From CAYMUL01 sp964393605 (GTDB lineage: Bacteria; Bacteroidota; Ignavibacteria; Ignavibacteriales; Ignavibacteriaceae): a DNA stretch of 23,302 nt. Location of the stretch: contig CAYMUL010000045.1 of assembly GCA_964393605.1 (NCBI GenBank), positions 1 to 23,302 of the forward strand, written 5' to 3'. The position numbers were made by a program, and so were the translations under genes. Each line of letters starts with the position of its first letter. Position 1 is the first letter of the stretch. The notes below the pieces were generated by a model. The model did no database searches. It was not told the origin of the DNA and saw only the letters and a list, made by a program, of their open reading frames with translations. This document shows positions 1 through 7,165 of the stretch, one piece after another.

Positions 1-97
1 ACTTCCAATTAATATTCTGCTATTGCAATTTCTTTTGTGAATCCTCTACGAGGATTTGTAGTATTGGGTGAATCAGAGTTATTGAAGAAAAATAAAT

Positions 98-307
98 TTA
101 TACCTCGATAAATTCCGCAGATGAATCAGGCTCAGGGATTGGGAGATCATCTTCGATTATTCCTTGAATATGCAAAAAGATTGCTTCTTGCATATTTTTT
201 TCTAATTCCTCGCGTGAAGAACCGGTTGCAATACATCCCGGCAGATCCGGGGCGAATGCAGAAAAATTGTTTTCGGTCTTCTCAATCACAATTAAATATT
301 TACACAT
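98..307 (-). CDS. hicB: HicB-family antitoxin
   Basis: A small soluble protein of 69 residues, the usual size of short HicB antitoxins. It has the HicB pattern: an N-terminal strand (KYLIVIEKTENNFSAFAPDLPGC), then a helix (SSREELEKNMQEAIFLHI) and the closing IPEP motif. HicB binds and neutralises the HicA mRNA interferase and usually represses its own operon. I chose the ATG at 307; a GTG at 310 is also in frame, but the ATG lies at the usual distance from an AAAGGG Shine-Dalgarno-like stretch. It starts immediately after the final stop of the hicA reading frame, the standard hicA-hicB order. Because the hicA toxin frame is interrupted, this antitoxin may be an orphan. Family assignment is confident; activity is not shown. 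Confidence 0.85.
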   Translation of the reverse strand: MCKYLIVIEKTENNFSAFAPDLPGCIATGSSREELEKNMQEAIFLHIQGIIEDDLPIPEPDSSAEFIEV

Positions 308-309
308 CA

Positions 310-504
310 CTAAATTTTCCCTTTAAGTTGTGCTTGTTTTAAAATACTATTCTAAGTTCCAGCAGCAATATCATCTCCCGGTTTCCCAGCGATTGTTACT
401 CTACCAGTTTTGATTGGATGTTTAAACTGGCGATGACTTCCTTTGGTTACAATGTGTACCCAGCCATCAGTTTCTATCAATTTGATTACATCCCTAATTT
501 TCAA
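310..504 (-). pseudogene. hicA: HicA toxin with internal stop codon
   Basis: Translating from a TTG at 504 gives a clear HicA protein (double-stranded-RNA-binding-fold mRNA interferase). It begins MKIRDVIKLIETDGW, carries the catalytic-His motif GSHRQF (His24), and continues RVTIAGKPGDDIAAGT. Codon 51 is then TAG (352-354), where the family has the Leu of GTLNSILKQAGL. The frame continues with NSILKQAQLKGKI and ends at a second TAG (310-312) that overlaps the hicB start region. One base change in a Leu codon (for example TTG to TAG) explains the break. There is no ATG in frame; TTG with an upstream GGAAAAG is the likely start. Translation would give a 50-residue protein that keeps the active His but lacks the last helix, so the toxin is probably disarmed. 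A sequencing error cannot be excluded. Confidence 0.8.
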
Positions 505-638
505 AATTCTTTTCCAAGAGTTATCACAATTTTTAGTTTAACGACTTATAAATTGAAAAAATAATTCCTTTCACACAAGGATTTTTTGATTGTCATAAAA
601 AAAGCAATCTTCAACTCTCATCTGGAAAATTCATTTAT

Positions 639-668
639 AAAAAAAAAGCCCGGATAAACCGGGCTTCA
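639..668 (-). terminator. Intrinsic terminator of the ahcY operon
   Basis: On the minus strand the sequence reads AAGCCCGG-TTTAT-CCGGGCTT, a perfect 8-bp GC-rich stem with a 5-base loop, followed by a run of seven or more T. It lies about 20 bases after the ahcY stop codon. This is a textbook Rho-independent terminator for the nucleotidyltransferase-metK-ahcY transcript. Confidence 0.92.
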
Positions 669-689
669 ATTCAATAATTCAATTCTGAA

Positions 690-2015
690 TTAATATCTGT
701 AATAATCCGGTTTGTATGGACCATAAATCGGAACGCCGATATACTTTGCTTGTTCTTCTGACAACTCTTCAAGCTGCACACCGATTTTTGCAAGATGCAA
801 ACGCGCTACTTTTTCATCGAGGTGCTTCGGCAATGTGTACACTTTATTTTCGTATGACGAATTATTATTCCATAGTTCAATCTGTGCAATGGTTTGATTC
901 GAAAATGAATTCGACATAACAAACGACGGATGCCCCATTGCGCAACCGAGATTCACAAGTCGCCCTTCGGCAAGCACAATTATTTCTTTTCCGTCAACGG
1001 TATATTTATCAACCTGCGGTTTAATCGTGTCTTTTGTGTTTCCATAATTTTCATTCAACCAAGCCATGTCAATCTCGTTATCGAAGTGACCGATGTTGCA
1101 AACGATCGCTTTATCCTTCATCGATTTGAAATGTTCCGCGGAAACAATTTTGCAATTGCCGGTCGCGGTAACAACAATGTCGGCTTCTTTAACGGCGTCA
1201 ACCATTTTTTTAACTTCGTAACCTTCCATTGCGGCTTGCAGCGCGCAGATAGGATCGATTTCTGTAACAATAACTCTAACGTGAGCGCTTCGCAGCGATT
1301 CAGCCGAACCTTTGCCGACATCACCGTAACCGGCAACGACTGCAACTTTTCCCGCGAGCATTAAATCTGTTGCGCGGCGAATTGCATCAACCAATGATTC
1401 GCGGCAACCATACTTATTATCGAATTTAGATTTTGTAACCGAATCGTTCACATTGATTGCGGGAACGGGAAGCGTTCCTTTCGTCATTCTTTCATATAAT
1501 CTGTGAACGCCTGTTGTGGTTTCTTCCGTTATTCCTTTCACGTGTTGAACGAGTTCGGGATATTTATCAAGAACCATGTTTGTCAAATCTCCGCCGTCAT
1601 CAAGAATCATATTTAGCGGCTTGCGATCTTTCCCGAAGAAAAGAGTTTGTTCGATGCACCATTCATATTCTTCTTCATTCATTCCTTTCCAGGCGAACAC
1701 AGGAATACCCGCAGCGGCAATAGCAGCGGCAGCGTGATCTTGCGTGGAGAATATATTGCATGACGACCATTGCACTTCGGCGCCAAGTTCAATCAATGTT
1801 TCAATAAGCACCGCAGTTTGAATTGTCATGTGCAAACATCCGGCAACTCTTGCGCCTTTAAGCGGTTTTGAATTTCTGTACTCATCGCGAATCGCCATCA
1901 GCCCGGGCATTTCAGCTTCGGCGAGTTTAATTTCTTTTCTTCCCCATGCGGCTAAAGAAATATCTTTAACTTTATACGGAAGAACTTCTGTAGATTTTTC
2001 TTTTACGTAACTCAT
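690..2015 (-). CDS. ahcY: Adenosylhomocysteinase (S-adenosylhomocysteine hydrolase)
   Basis: A cytosolic NAD-dependent enzyme that reversibly splits S-adenosylhomocysteine into adenosine and homocysteine, removing the product inhibitor of methyltransferases. The 441 residues match the family length. Visible landmarks are the N-terminal substrate domain with GCLHMTIQTAVLIETL (residues 59-74), SSCNIFSTQDHAAAA (84-98), GGDLTNMVL near 141, EETTTGVHRL near 164, and the Rossmann NAD-binding loop GYGDVGKG (229-236). The C-terminus KPDYYRY is the family's conserved tail, which contributes to the neighbouring subunit's NAD site. The ATG at 2015 is preceded by AAGGAA. The gene follows metK by about 20 bases, and both act in the activated methyl cycle. 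It is the last gene before the terminator at 639-668. Confidence 0.98.
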   Translation of the reverse strand: MSYVKEKSTEVLPYKVKDISLAAWGRKEIKLAEAEMPGLMAIRDEYRNSKPLKGARVAGCLHMTIQTAVLIETLIELGAEVQWSSCNIFSTQDHAAAAIAAAGIPVFAWKGMNEEEYEWCIEQTLFFGKDRKPLNMILDDGGDLTNMVLDKYPELVQHVKGITEETTTGVHRLYERMTKGTLPVPAINVNDSVTKSKFDNKYGCRESLVDAIRRATDLMLAGKVAVVAGYGDVGKGSAESLRSAHVRVIVTEIDPICALQAAMEGYEVKKMVDAVKEADIVVTATGNCKIVSAEHFKSMKDKAIVCNIGHFDNEIDMAWLNENYGNTKDTIKPQVDKYTVDGKEIIVLAEGRLVNLGCAMGHPSFVMSNSFSNQTIAQIELWNNNSSYENKVYTLPKHLDEKVARLHLAKIGVQLEELSEEQAKYIGVPIYGPYKPDYYRY

Positions 2016-2034
2016 AGTTTCCTTCTTATATTTT

Positions 2035-3282
2035 TCAATTTAATTGCTTTGCGAACAGCGGGACGAGATCAAGCTTTTCCCACGTAAACAAATCAACTTT
2101 CGTTTCGATGTATTTTGGTTTTCCGTTCTCTTCGCCCACAACAATTTTAACATTTGCATTCGGTTGATATTTTCTTCCGAAGTGTCCGTAAGATGATGTT
2201 GCCGAGTAAATCGGATTGCGTAATTTCAATCTATCGATTATTGCTTTCGGAGTCATCGGAACAAGTTTCTTTATCATCTCCGCGAGCTGCAAATCTGTTA
2301 AACCTTTTTTTGCAGAGCCAAATGTATTTACAAAAATAGACATCGGTTCCGCCACACCGATTGCGTATGAAACCTGCACCAAACATTCTTTGGCAAGTTT
2401 AGCCGCAACCAAATTTTTTGCGATGTGTCTTGCGGCGTATGCAGCGCTTCTATCAACTTTGGATGGATCTTTACCGGAGAAAGCGCCGCCGCCATGCGCG
2501 CCCCAGCCGCCGTATGTATCAACAATTATTTTTCTTCCGGTTAAACCGCTATCGCCATGCGGACCGCCAATGACAAACTTGCCGGTGGGATTCACATAAT
2601 ATTTTGTTTTCTTATCCAAATATTTTGCCGGAATAACCGCGGGGATAACATATTTTTTCATATCAGCCGCAATCTGTTTTTGATTTACATCAGGATCGTG
2701 TTGTGTGGAAATTACAACAGCCTCAACGCGCAATGGCTTGCGGGTTGTTTCGTCATATTCAATTGTTACTTGCGATTTGGAATCGGGTCGAAGATACGGC
2801 ATCAACTTCGGCTGCTTCTTTCTTATCTCCGCAAGTTTTTTTACAAGTTGATGAGAATATTCTAAAGTGAGCGGCATATAATTTTCAGATTGATCGCATG
2901 AATAGCCGAACATCATTCCCTGATCGCCGGCGCCTTGCTCTTTGTGTAATCCTTTTCCTTCATCAACTCCTTGAGCTATATCGGGCGACTGCGAATGAAT
3001 CGCGTTCAACACTCCGCATGAATCGTACGAGAACATATATTCTCCTTTTGTGTAACCGATATTTTTTACTGTGTTGCGGACAACCGCTTGAATATCAACA
3101 TACGCGGTTGTTGTAACTTCGCCGGCTACTACAACGAGTCCGGTTGTTACCATAGTTTCGCACGCAACACGCGCTTTGGAATCCTGAACATAAATTGCAT
3201 CTAAAACGCCGTCGGAAATTGCATCGCATACTTTATCGGGATGACCTTCGGAGACGGATTCTGATGTGAAAAAGAAAGACAT
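2035..3282 (-). CDS. metK: S-adenosylmethionine synthetase (methionine adenosyltransferase)
   Basis: Makes S-adenosylmethionine from methionine and ATP in the cytosol. The 415 residues include all three MetK domains. Landmarks are the N-terminal TSESVSEGHPDKVCDAISD with catalytic His14, signature 1 GAGDQGMMFGY (117-127), and the P-loop-like signature 2 GGGAFSGKDPSKVDRSAAY in the last third. The ATG at 3282 has a good AAAGGA Shine-Dalgarno sequence. It lies about 20 bases after the nucleotidyltransferase stop and about 20 bases before ahcY, so the three are probably one transcript. Making and recycling the methyl donor are thereby coupled. Nothing unusual is seen. Confidence 0.98.
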   Translation of the reverse strand: MSFFFTSESVSEGHPDKVCDAISDGVLDAIYVQDSKARVACETMVTTGLVVVAGEVTTTAYVDIQAVVRNTVKNIGYTKGEYMFSYDSCGVLNAIHSQSPDIAQGVDEGKGLHKEQGAGDQGMMFGYSCDQSENYMPLTLEYSHQLVKKLAEIRKKQPKLMPYLRPDSKSQVTIEYDETTRKPLRVEAVVISTQHDPDVNQKQIAADMKKYVIPAVIPAKYLDKKTKYYVNPTGKFVIGGPHGDSGLTGRKIIVDTYGGWGAHGGGAFSGKDPSKVDRSAAYAARHIAKNLVAAKLAKECLVQVSYAIGVAEPMSIFVNTFGSAKKGLTDLQLAEMIKKLVPMTPKAIIDRLKLRNPIYSATSSYGHFGRKYQPNANVKIVVGEENGKPKYIETKVDLFTWEKLDLVPLFAKQLN

Positions 3283-3301
3283 ATTTTTTCCTTTAAATAA
3301 A

Positions 3302-4279
3302 TTAATAAAATTCTATTTCGGTTGAATCTCCTGTATTCAACCTTTTGTAATTACCTTTAATGATTGAGTCGCTGCCGATTATAGAATCTTCGAGCATCGA
3401 TTTTTCAATTACCGCTTTCGTTCCGATGATTGAATTTTTGATGATCGATTCTTTGATAACGCATCCATCGGAAATTGTCGCATGGGGACCGATTACACAA
3501 TTTTCAACCGAAGCATCATCGGCAATAAAAACCGGCGGAATGATTACGACGCTGTTGTTTTTATGCTTCGTATTTCTTCTTGAAAGAAGATACTGATTTG
3601 TTGCAAGCAGCGTTTCCGGTTTTCCGCAATCGTACCAGCCTTCAACCTGAAATGTCGTGAATTTTTCTCCCTGCTGAATCATCATTTGCAATGCATCGGT
3701 CAGTTGAATTTCTCCGCGCGTGCGAATATCTTCTTTAACCATTTTGTTTAATGTATCTGCGAGGAGTTTTGGATTAGTGATATAATACAATCCGACAAGC
3801 GCAAGATTTGAAATCGGTTCGAGAGGTTTTTCAATCAGTTCTTTTATAAAACCATTTTTCATGATGGCGACGCCGAAGCGACGCGGATCGTCAACCGGTT
3901 TTATTCCGAGCGAACTAGTTTTTGCCCCGAACACTGTTTTAAGATCAACATCAAAAATTGTATCGCCGAGGATGATGAATATTTCTTCATCGTCTATAGT
4001 CGGAAGAGCGGTAAAGATTGCGTGTCCCAAGCCATCGAGCGAAGTTTGCTCAATGAAATCACTCTTCATCATCGGATAATTTTTAGAGACGAAATCTTTC
4101 ACCATATCGCCAAGGTGTCCATAAACGAAAGTAGCTTTTGTAATATTTTCTTCTAAAAGCTTTTCGATTATATGTCCGAGCATCGGTTTACCGCCGACGT
4201 TTAATAGTACTTTCGGACGCGTATTAGTATGTGGTTTTAATCGGCTGCCGAGCCCGGCAACCGGAATAATTGCTCTCAC
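3302..4279 (-). CDS. Sugar-1-phosphate nucleotidyltransferase (RmlA/GlmU-like)
   Basis: A cytosolic enzyme that joins a sugar-1-phosphate to an NTP to make an activated sugar. The NTP_transferase domain occupies about residues 1-235, with the nucleotide-binding signature AGLGSRLKPHTNTRPKVLL (8-26), a metal-binding ILGDTIFDVD region near 105, and EKPLEPISNLALVGLYY near 150. A left-handed beta-helix follows (about 245-320), with hexapeptide-like repeats such as IGPHATISDGCVIKESIIKN. The long form resembles glucose-1-phosphate thymidylyltransferases, but the sugar and base cannot be read from the sequence. The start is GTG: the codon directly upstream is TAA, so no longer start is possible. Its promoter and a tiny leader ORF lie just upstream. 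A diverged copy of its first 32 codons lies at 11907-12002. It is the first gene of the metK-ahcY operon. Confidence 0.9.
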   Translation of the reverse strand: MRAIIPVAGLGSRLKPHTNTRPKVLLNVGGKPMLGHIIEKLLEENITKATFVYGHLGDMVKDFVSKNYPMMKSDFIEQTSLDGLGHAIFTALPTIDDEEIFIILGDTIFDVDLKTVFGAKTSSLGIKPVDDPRRFGVAIMKNGFIKELIEKPLEPISNLALVGLYYITNPKLLADTLNKMVKEDIRTRGEIQLTDALQMMIQQGEKFTTFQVEGWYDCGKPETLLATNQYLLSRRNTKHKNNSVVIIPPVFIADDASVENCVIGPHATISDGCVIKESIIKNSIIGTKAVIEKSMLEDSIIGSDSIIKGNYKRLNTGDSTEIEFY

Positions 4280-4302
4280 TTAACTTTGTAACTCAATCTC
4301 AT
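4276..4302 (-). CDS. Candidate 8-codon leader ORF overlapping the nucleotidyltransferase start
   Basis: ATG at 4302 opens an eight-codon frame (MRLSYKVK) whose TGA overlaps the GTG of the nucleotidyltransferase as GTGA. It follows an A-rich run (CAAAAAAATG) of the kind that serves as a translation-initiation region in Bacteroidota. The diverged copy at 11999-12025 keeps the same length, start, stop and GTGA overlap while encoding different residues (MNFSRKHK). That hints at translational coupling rather than a functional peptide. It is far too short to prove from one window. Confidence 0.4.
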   Translation of the reverse strand: MRLSYKVK

Positions 4303-4322
4303 TTTTTTGAGTTGCAAAGTTA
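4281..4322. repeat. Inverted repeat over the nucleotidyltransferase promoter -7 box and leader
   Basis: Arms of 16 bases (4281-4296 and 4307-4322) pair at 15 of 16 positions around a 10-base loop. The right arm contains the -7 element TAACTTTG and the left arm ends just before the GTG start. The copy at 12008-12041 has different arm bases but is again largely self-complementary. It may be an operator or a leader hairpin. It is not a terminator, because no T-run follows on either strand. Confidence 0.5.
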
Positions 4323-4345
4323 CCGAAATCATCTATGAATGCAAA
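4315..4345 (-). promoter_or_regulatory. Bacteroidota-type promoter for nucleotidyltransferase-metK-ahcY
   Basis: Reading the minus strand: TTTG (4345-4342), exactly 19 bases, then TAACTTTG (4322-4315). This is a perfect match to the TTTG / TAnnTTTG consensus of Bacteroidota primary sigma factors. It lies about 36 bases upstream of the GTG start. Both boxes and the 19-base spacing recur in the diverged copy at 12038-12068, which supports function. Confidence 0.8.
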
Positions 4346-4352
4346 AGGAAGA

Positions 4353-4379
4353 GGGGAGGAAAAATGGGGGGCGGAGGGG
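4353..4379 (+). other. G-rich tract with G-quadruplex potential
   Basis: Runs of 4, 2, 6, 2 and 4 G occur within 27 bases on the + strand, so the transcribed minus strand is C-rich. It lies upstream of the -33 box and after the receiver-HEPN gene. A shorter G-rich remnant (AGGGGGCGGG) sits at the same place in the diverged copy near 12088-12097. A two-tetrad or imperfect quadruplex is possible; no function is shown. Confidence 0.4.
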
Positions 4380-4439
4380 AGAAGGTGAACGAGTGTTAAA
4401 ATATGTTTTTTTGACGTAAAAATCTTTCTTCGATACTCT

Positions 4440-5594
4440 CTATTGTTTTAGAAAATTAATGATTGCATTCAAGTCATTTGCCCCATTGTTTTTATTAGTT
4501 TGTTTAATTGCATAATGCAAATAATTTTCGATTCGATGAAAACTTATATCTCTTTTGTTTTTTAAAATGTAAAGAGCAGTTGCAAGATGCGCGAATAATA
4601 CATAGCAATAATCAGGCAAGAAATTTGCACCTTCCTTATGAATAACTTTACCTCGATACCAATTTAATAGATATCCAAATGGCAGCAATTTTAAATTATT
4701 ATGAGCAATAATCTTTGTTATTGCCTTCGGGTAGCCCTTTGTATGCGGTTTATAATGATCTATAGTTTTTTTATCTTTTTCTTCCTTATCCGCATTGAAA
4801 AATCCGGCTTCAATTATTTTTTTCGCATCCGGTAAATGATCATTAAATTTTTCTGCTATCTTTTTATTTGTTCCACATAAACGATCAACTGCCAAATGAT
4901 ACCAATGAATAGCCATACTGAATACTTCGGTTTTTTTTATTCCAATTTTCTCGGCGCTTAACAATTTGAATGCAAAATCCAAATATGTTATAATTGGTTG
5001 CAGCTCATCTTTTCGTCTGCCGGGTTGATCATTTATAGTAGAAATTATTTTTCTGTTATTCTCACAAATATCTTTAAGGAACAAATTATCGCGGAAGTAA
5101 GTGAGCCTGTCTTTTAGCTCTTTATTCAAACTCGCGCTTGAGTCCTCTGTGTTGTTAATATAGTTTTGTTTTGAAATTCCTATTCTTTTCAAATCATCAT
5201 AAAAAATTCCTTCTTTACGCGCTTCCTTCGAGACAATTACGTAAAAGAAAAATTTATCTTTATTCTTTTCACGACACTCAACAAATAAATCGACCCCAGT
5301 CTTGTTTTTCTCCTCCGTTTGCAACTGTCTGTCGAAAATGATTACATCATATTTACTTGCAGTTTCATTCAGCTGAACTTTTAACTTGTTGTAGTCTGAT
5401 AATTCAAATCCCATTATCTCATCTTTTTTAAAACCGAGTCCAATTAAATTCGGTCTTTCATCACCGAGAATAAGTCCTGATTCTTCGTTGATAAAATAGA
5501 GTGAAAAATTAATCTCACCCAAGTTGAACGAATTAATTTTTTGTGATAAATTTTTTACGTTTTCAATTTCATCATCAATAAACAATATTTTCAT
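4440..5594 (-). CDS. Receiver-domain protein with HEPN-like C-terminus (cassette 1 effector)
   Basis: A 384-residue response-regulator-like protein. The N-terminal receiver domain has every landmark: acidic pair Asp7-Asp8 (LFIDDE), phospho-acceptor Asp88 (YDVIIFDRQ), Ser122 (YVIVSKE) and Lys142 (GISKQN). An unusually long insert separates the acidic pair from Asp88. There is no DNA-binding output domain. The C-terminal half is helical and ends with NWYRGKVIH, giving Arg314-x4-His319, followed by a hydrophobic helix (CYVLFAHLATALYIL). R-x4-6-H before a last helix is the active-site motif of HEPN RNases. The cassette 2 counterpart aligns over this part, also with Rx4H. It starts 2 bases after the kinase-like gene stops. 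I infer a phosphorylation-controlled RNase; HEPN is called from motif and layout only. No terminator is seen after it. Confidence 0.75.
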   Translation of the reverse strand: MKILFIDDEIENVKNLSQKINSFNLGEINFSLYFINEESGLILGDERPNLIGLGFKKDEIMGFELSDYNKLKVQLNETASKYDVIIFDRQLQTEEKNKTGVDLFVECREKNKDKFFFYVIVSKEARKEGIFYDDLKRIGISKQNYINNTEDSSASLNKELKDRLTYFRDNLFLKDICENNRKIISTINDQPGRRKDELQPIITYLDFAFKLLSAEKIGIKKTEVFSMAIHWYHLAVDRLCGTNKKIAEKFNDHLPDAKKIIEAGFFNADKEEKDKKTIDHYKPHTKGYPKAITKIIAHNNLKLLPFGYLLNWYRGKVIHKEGANFLPDYCYVLFAHLATALYILKNKRDISFHRIENYLHYAIKQTNKNNGANDLNAIINFLKQ

Positions 5595-5596
5595 AA

Positions 5597-6580
5597 TTAG
5601 ATTTCCTTCAGAGTTAATATTACTTCACTTAAGTCTTCATGTTCCGGCACATTTAGTTCGTAGAAGGTGATGTTTTCGAAGTGGGAATTTCCTTTGCTGA
5701 AGAGAGAAGCTAGATAAAGACCGAAACTTTTTTTGGTTAGTGAAATAGTTGTATCATGATTTATGATGTTCTGCCATGACTTGAATATCGGTTCGCGTGA
5801 AGAATTTCTAAACTTGATTTCCAATCTGTCAGTATGTTGGGTTAATTCAATTTCAAATGTTGCGGGTTTGTCAGCGAGAGGTGGGTATTCTTCGGAGGCA
5901 TTTTTTTTAAAGCTTTTAGCGTGTCGAAACATATTCAAAATAAATTCATCTATTACCGTCTTAAATGCTGTTTGATGAACTCTATATTCCTTCTTTACAT
6001 TGACCGATGACAAATTTTTTATTGGCAAAAAATCAATCTCACTTTCTCTTTCTTCATCGGTTAATGAACGACCCAAAATTCTTTCCAAATTTACCGTTCT
6101 AAGTTCTGAGGATTTATTCCAGGCAAGATCAACACAACGTTGTTCCGAAATTTTCAGCACTTCAATTATTTTTGATAAACTTACTTCTTCTGTTTTAAAT
6201 TCATTTCCTTTGCGAATTATGTCGAACAATTTAATTATATCATTTGAATACTTTGCCTCGGCTTGAATATTCTTGAACATACTTATTCGTTCATCCGCTG
6301 GAATATTTTCTCTACTCAACAATTCGGAAATTTTATTGAAAATGTTATTGTTAGGTCCCTTCATCGTATGACTAATAGTCTGGGCGATATTCTCCCACTC
6401 ACGATCTTCTGCACTTTTTTTGTGGTAGCTATATTCTCCGACTTGTTTTTTCGTCATTGCTCTCATAGTTAATTCGGAGGTTTTCAATTTTGAATTTAGC
6501 TGTTCATTTTCTTTCTTTAATCTGGCAACTTCCGCTCGAAGAAAAATTAGCTCGTCAGAATTAGTCATCTTTTTTTTCAC
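5597..6580 (-). CDS. Histidine-kinase-like GHKL ATPase protein (cassette 1)
   Basis: 327 residues, no membrane segment, so cytosolic. An N-terminal coiled coil (about 10-40) precedes a phospho-acceptor-like segment, AQTISHTMKGPNNNI with His71, resembling HisKA/HisKA_2 H-boxes. The ATPase part has an N-box, DEFILNMFRHA (211-221, Asn216), and a G2-like segment, KSFGLYLASLF (284-294). The G1 box DxGxG is absent; FRNSSREP stands in its place, so ATP binding may be atypical. The GTG at 6580 or the ATG at 6568 could be the start; both overlap the end of the sensor gene. The product probably relays a signal from the sensor to the receiver protein encoded next. It might instead be a kinase-derived scaffold. 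Confidence 0.75.
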   Translation of the reverse strand: MKKKMTNSDELIFLRAEVARLKKENEQLNSKLKTSELTMRAMTKKQVGEYSYHKKSAEDREWENIAQTISHTMKGPNNNIFNKISELLSRENIPADERISMFKNIQAEAKYSNDIIKLFDIIRKGNEFKTEEVSLSKIIEVLKISEQRCVDLAWNKSSELRTVNLERILGRSLTDEERESEIDFLPIKNLSSVNVKKEYRVHQTAFKTVIDEFILNMFRHAKSFKKNASEEYPPLADKPATFEIELTQHTDRLEIKFRNSSREPIFKSWQNIINHDTTISLTKKSFGLYLASLFSKGNSHFENITFYELNVPEHEDLSEVILTLKEI

Positions 6581-7165
6581 TCACTTTGAGAAGATTGACG
6601 GAGAGATGATTTTGTAAATTTAATTTTAGAGTATATTGAAGGAGATTGCCGGCATTATGGGTAAGGTTTGAAATAGGGGATAATTCATTAACAAGTTTTG
6701 CGTAGATATGTTTTACAAGCATTTCATCGGCTTCAAAAAAAGATAACGCGGTATTGTTTTCCAGCCAGCTTTGATATTCTTCATTATTATTGAATAGGCA
6801 TTTAAGGAACTTGATGTCATTGCCCTCATCTTCTGTAATTTCTTTAATCAATAAGAAAATATCTTCCTTGGTTGTAGCGGTTGATAAATTAGTTATGTAC
6901 AAGATTGGCCTGACGATTATATAATCTTTCATTTCTTCAATTGGCGCTTTATTGCCGGTAAAAACTAAAGCCAATATTCCGGTTTTATTAATTTCATCGT
7001 CAAAAATATCAAAATTTACTGTTCGAGCGGCAAAGTATTTTTGAATTTTGGTTATTAATTCTTCATCTGATAGAAATCTGACTGAATCATCATCTTCATT
7101 GTAGACAAAATAATCGCTGTCTATCACTAATTCGCGCAACTCTTTTTTTGATATTGGTTTCACAA
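6561..7165. repeat. Direct repeat, cassette copy 1: conserved sensor 3' end
   Basis: About 600 bases coding the sensor C-terminus and the sensor-kinase junction are almost identical to 22011-22620, with scattered mismatches. Identity fades outside this block in both directions. The promoter and first codons (about 7890-7992) are again near-identical to 23176-23302. Two conserved ends around a different middle imply recombination between cassettes. Confidence 0.9.

Larger units (their letters stand above)
4184..4390. repeat. Direct repeat, copy 1: 5' end and upstream region of the nucleotidyltransferase
   Basis: This segment covers the first 32 codons, leader ORF, promoter and G-rich tract of the intact gene. 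It is repeated in the same orientation at 11907-12100. The coding part is very similar; the leader and upstream part are recognisably homologous but diverged, with promoter boxes and spacing kept. The two copies flank a 7.5-kb block of defence genes. Confidence 0.88.

Noticed and set aside
1..97. Possible C-terminal tail of a gene ahead of the window edge, and a 6-bp hairpin at 41-55
   Set aside because: The open minus-strand stretch has no start codon and no recognisable sequence; the hairpin lacks a T-run, so neither gene end nor terminator can be supported.
930..1364. 144-codon open frame on the + strand opposite ahcY
   Set aside because: It is antisense to a highly conserved enzyme gene, has no recognisable protein features, and arises from codon structure.
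2216..2599. 127-codon open frame on the + strand opposite metK
   Set aside because: Antisense shadow of metK with no family resemblance.
3302..4279. Naming the nucleotidyltransferase rmlA (glucose-1-phosphate thymidylyltransferase)
   Set aside because: The fold is clear, but sugar and nucleotide specificity cannot be read from the motifs and no dTDP-sugar pathway genes are adjacent.
4281..4322. Intrinsic terminator for cassette 1
   Set aside because: The stem is AT-rich, covers the next gene's promoter and has no following T-run on either strand.
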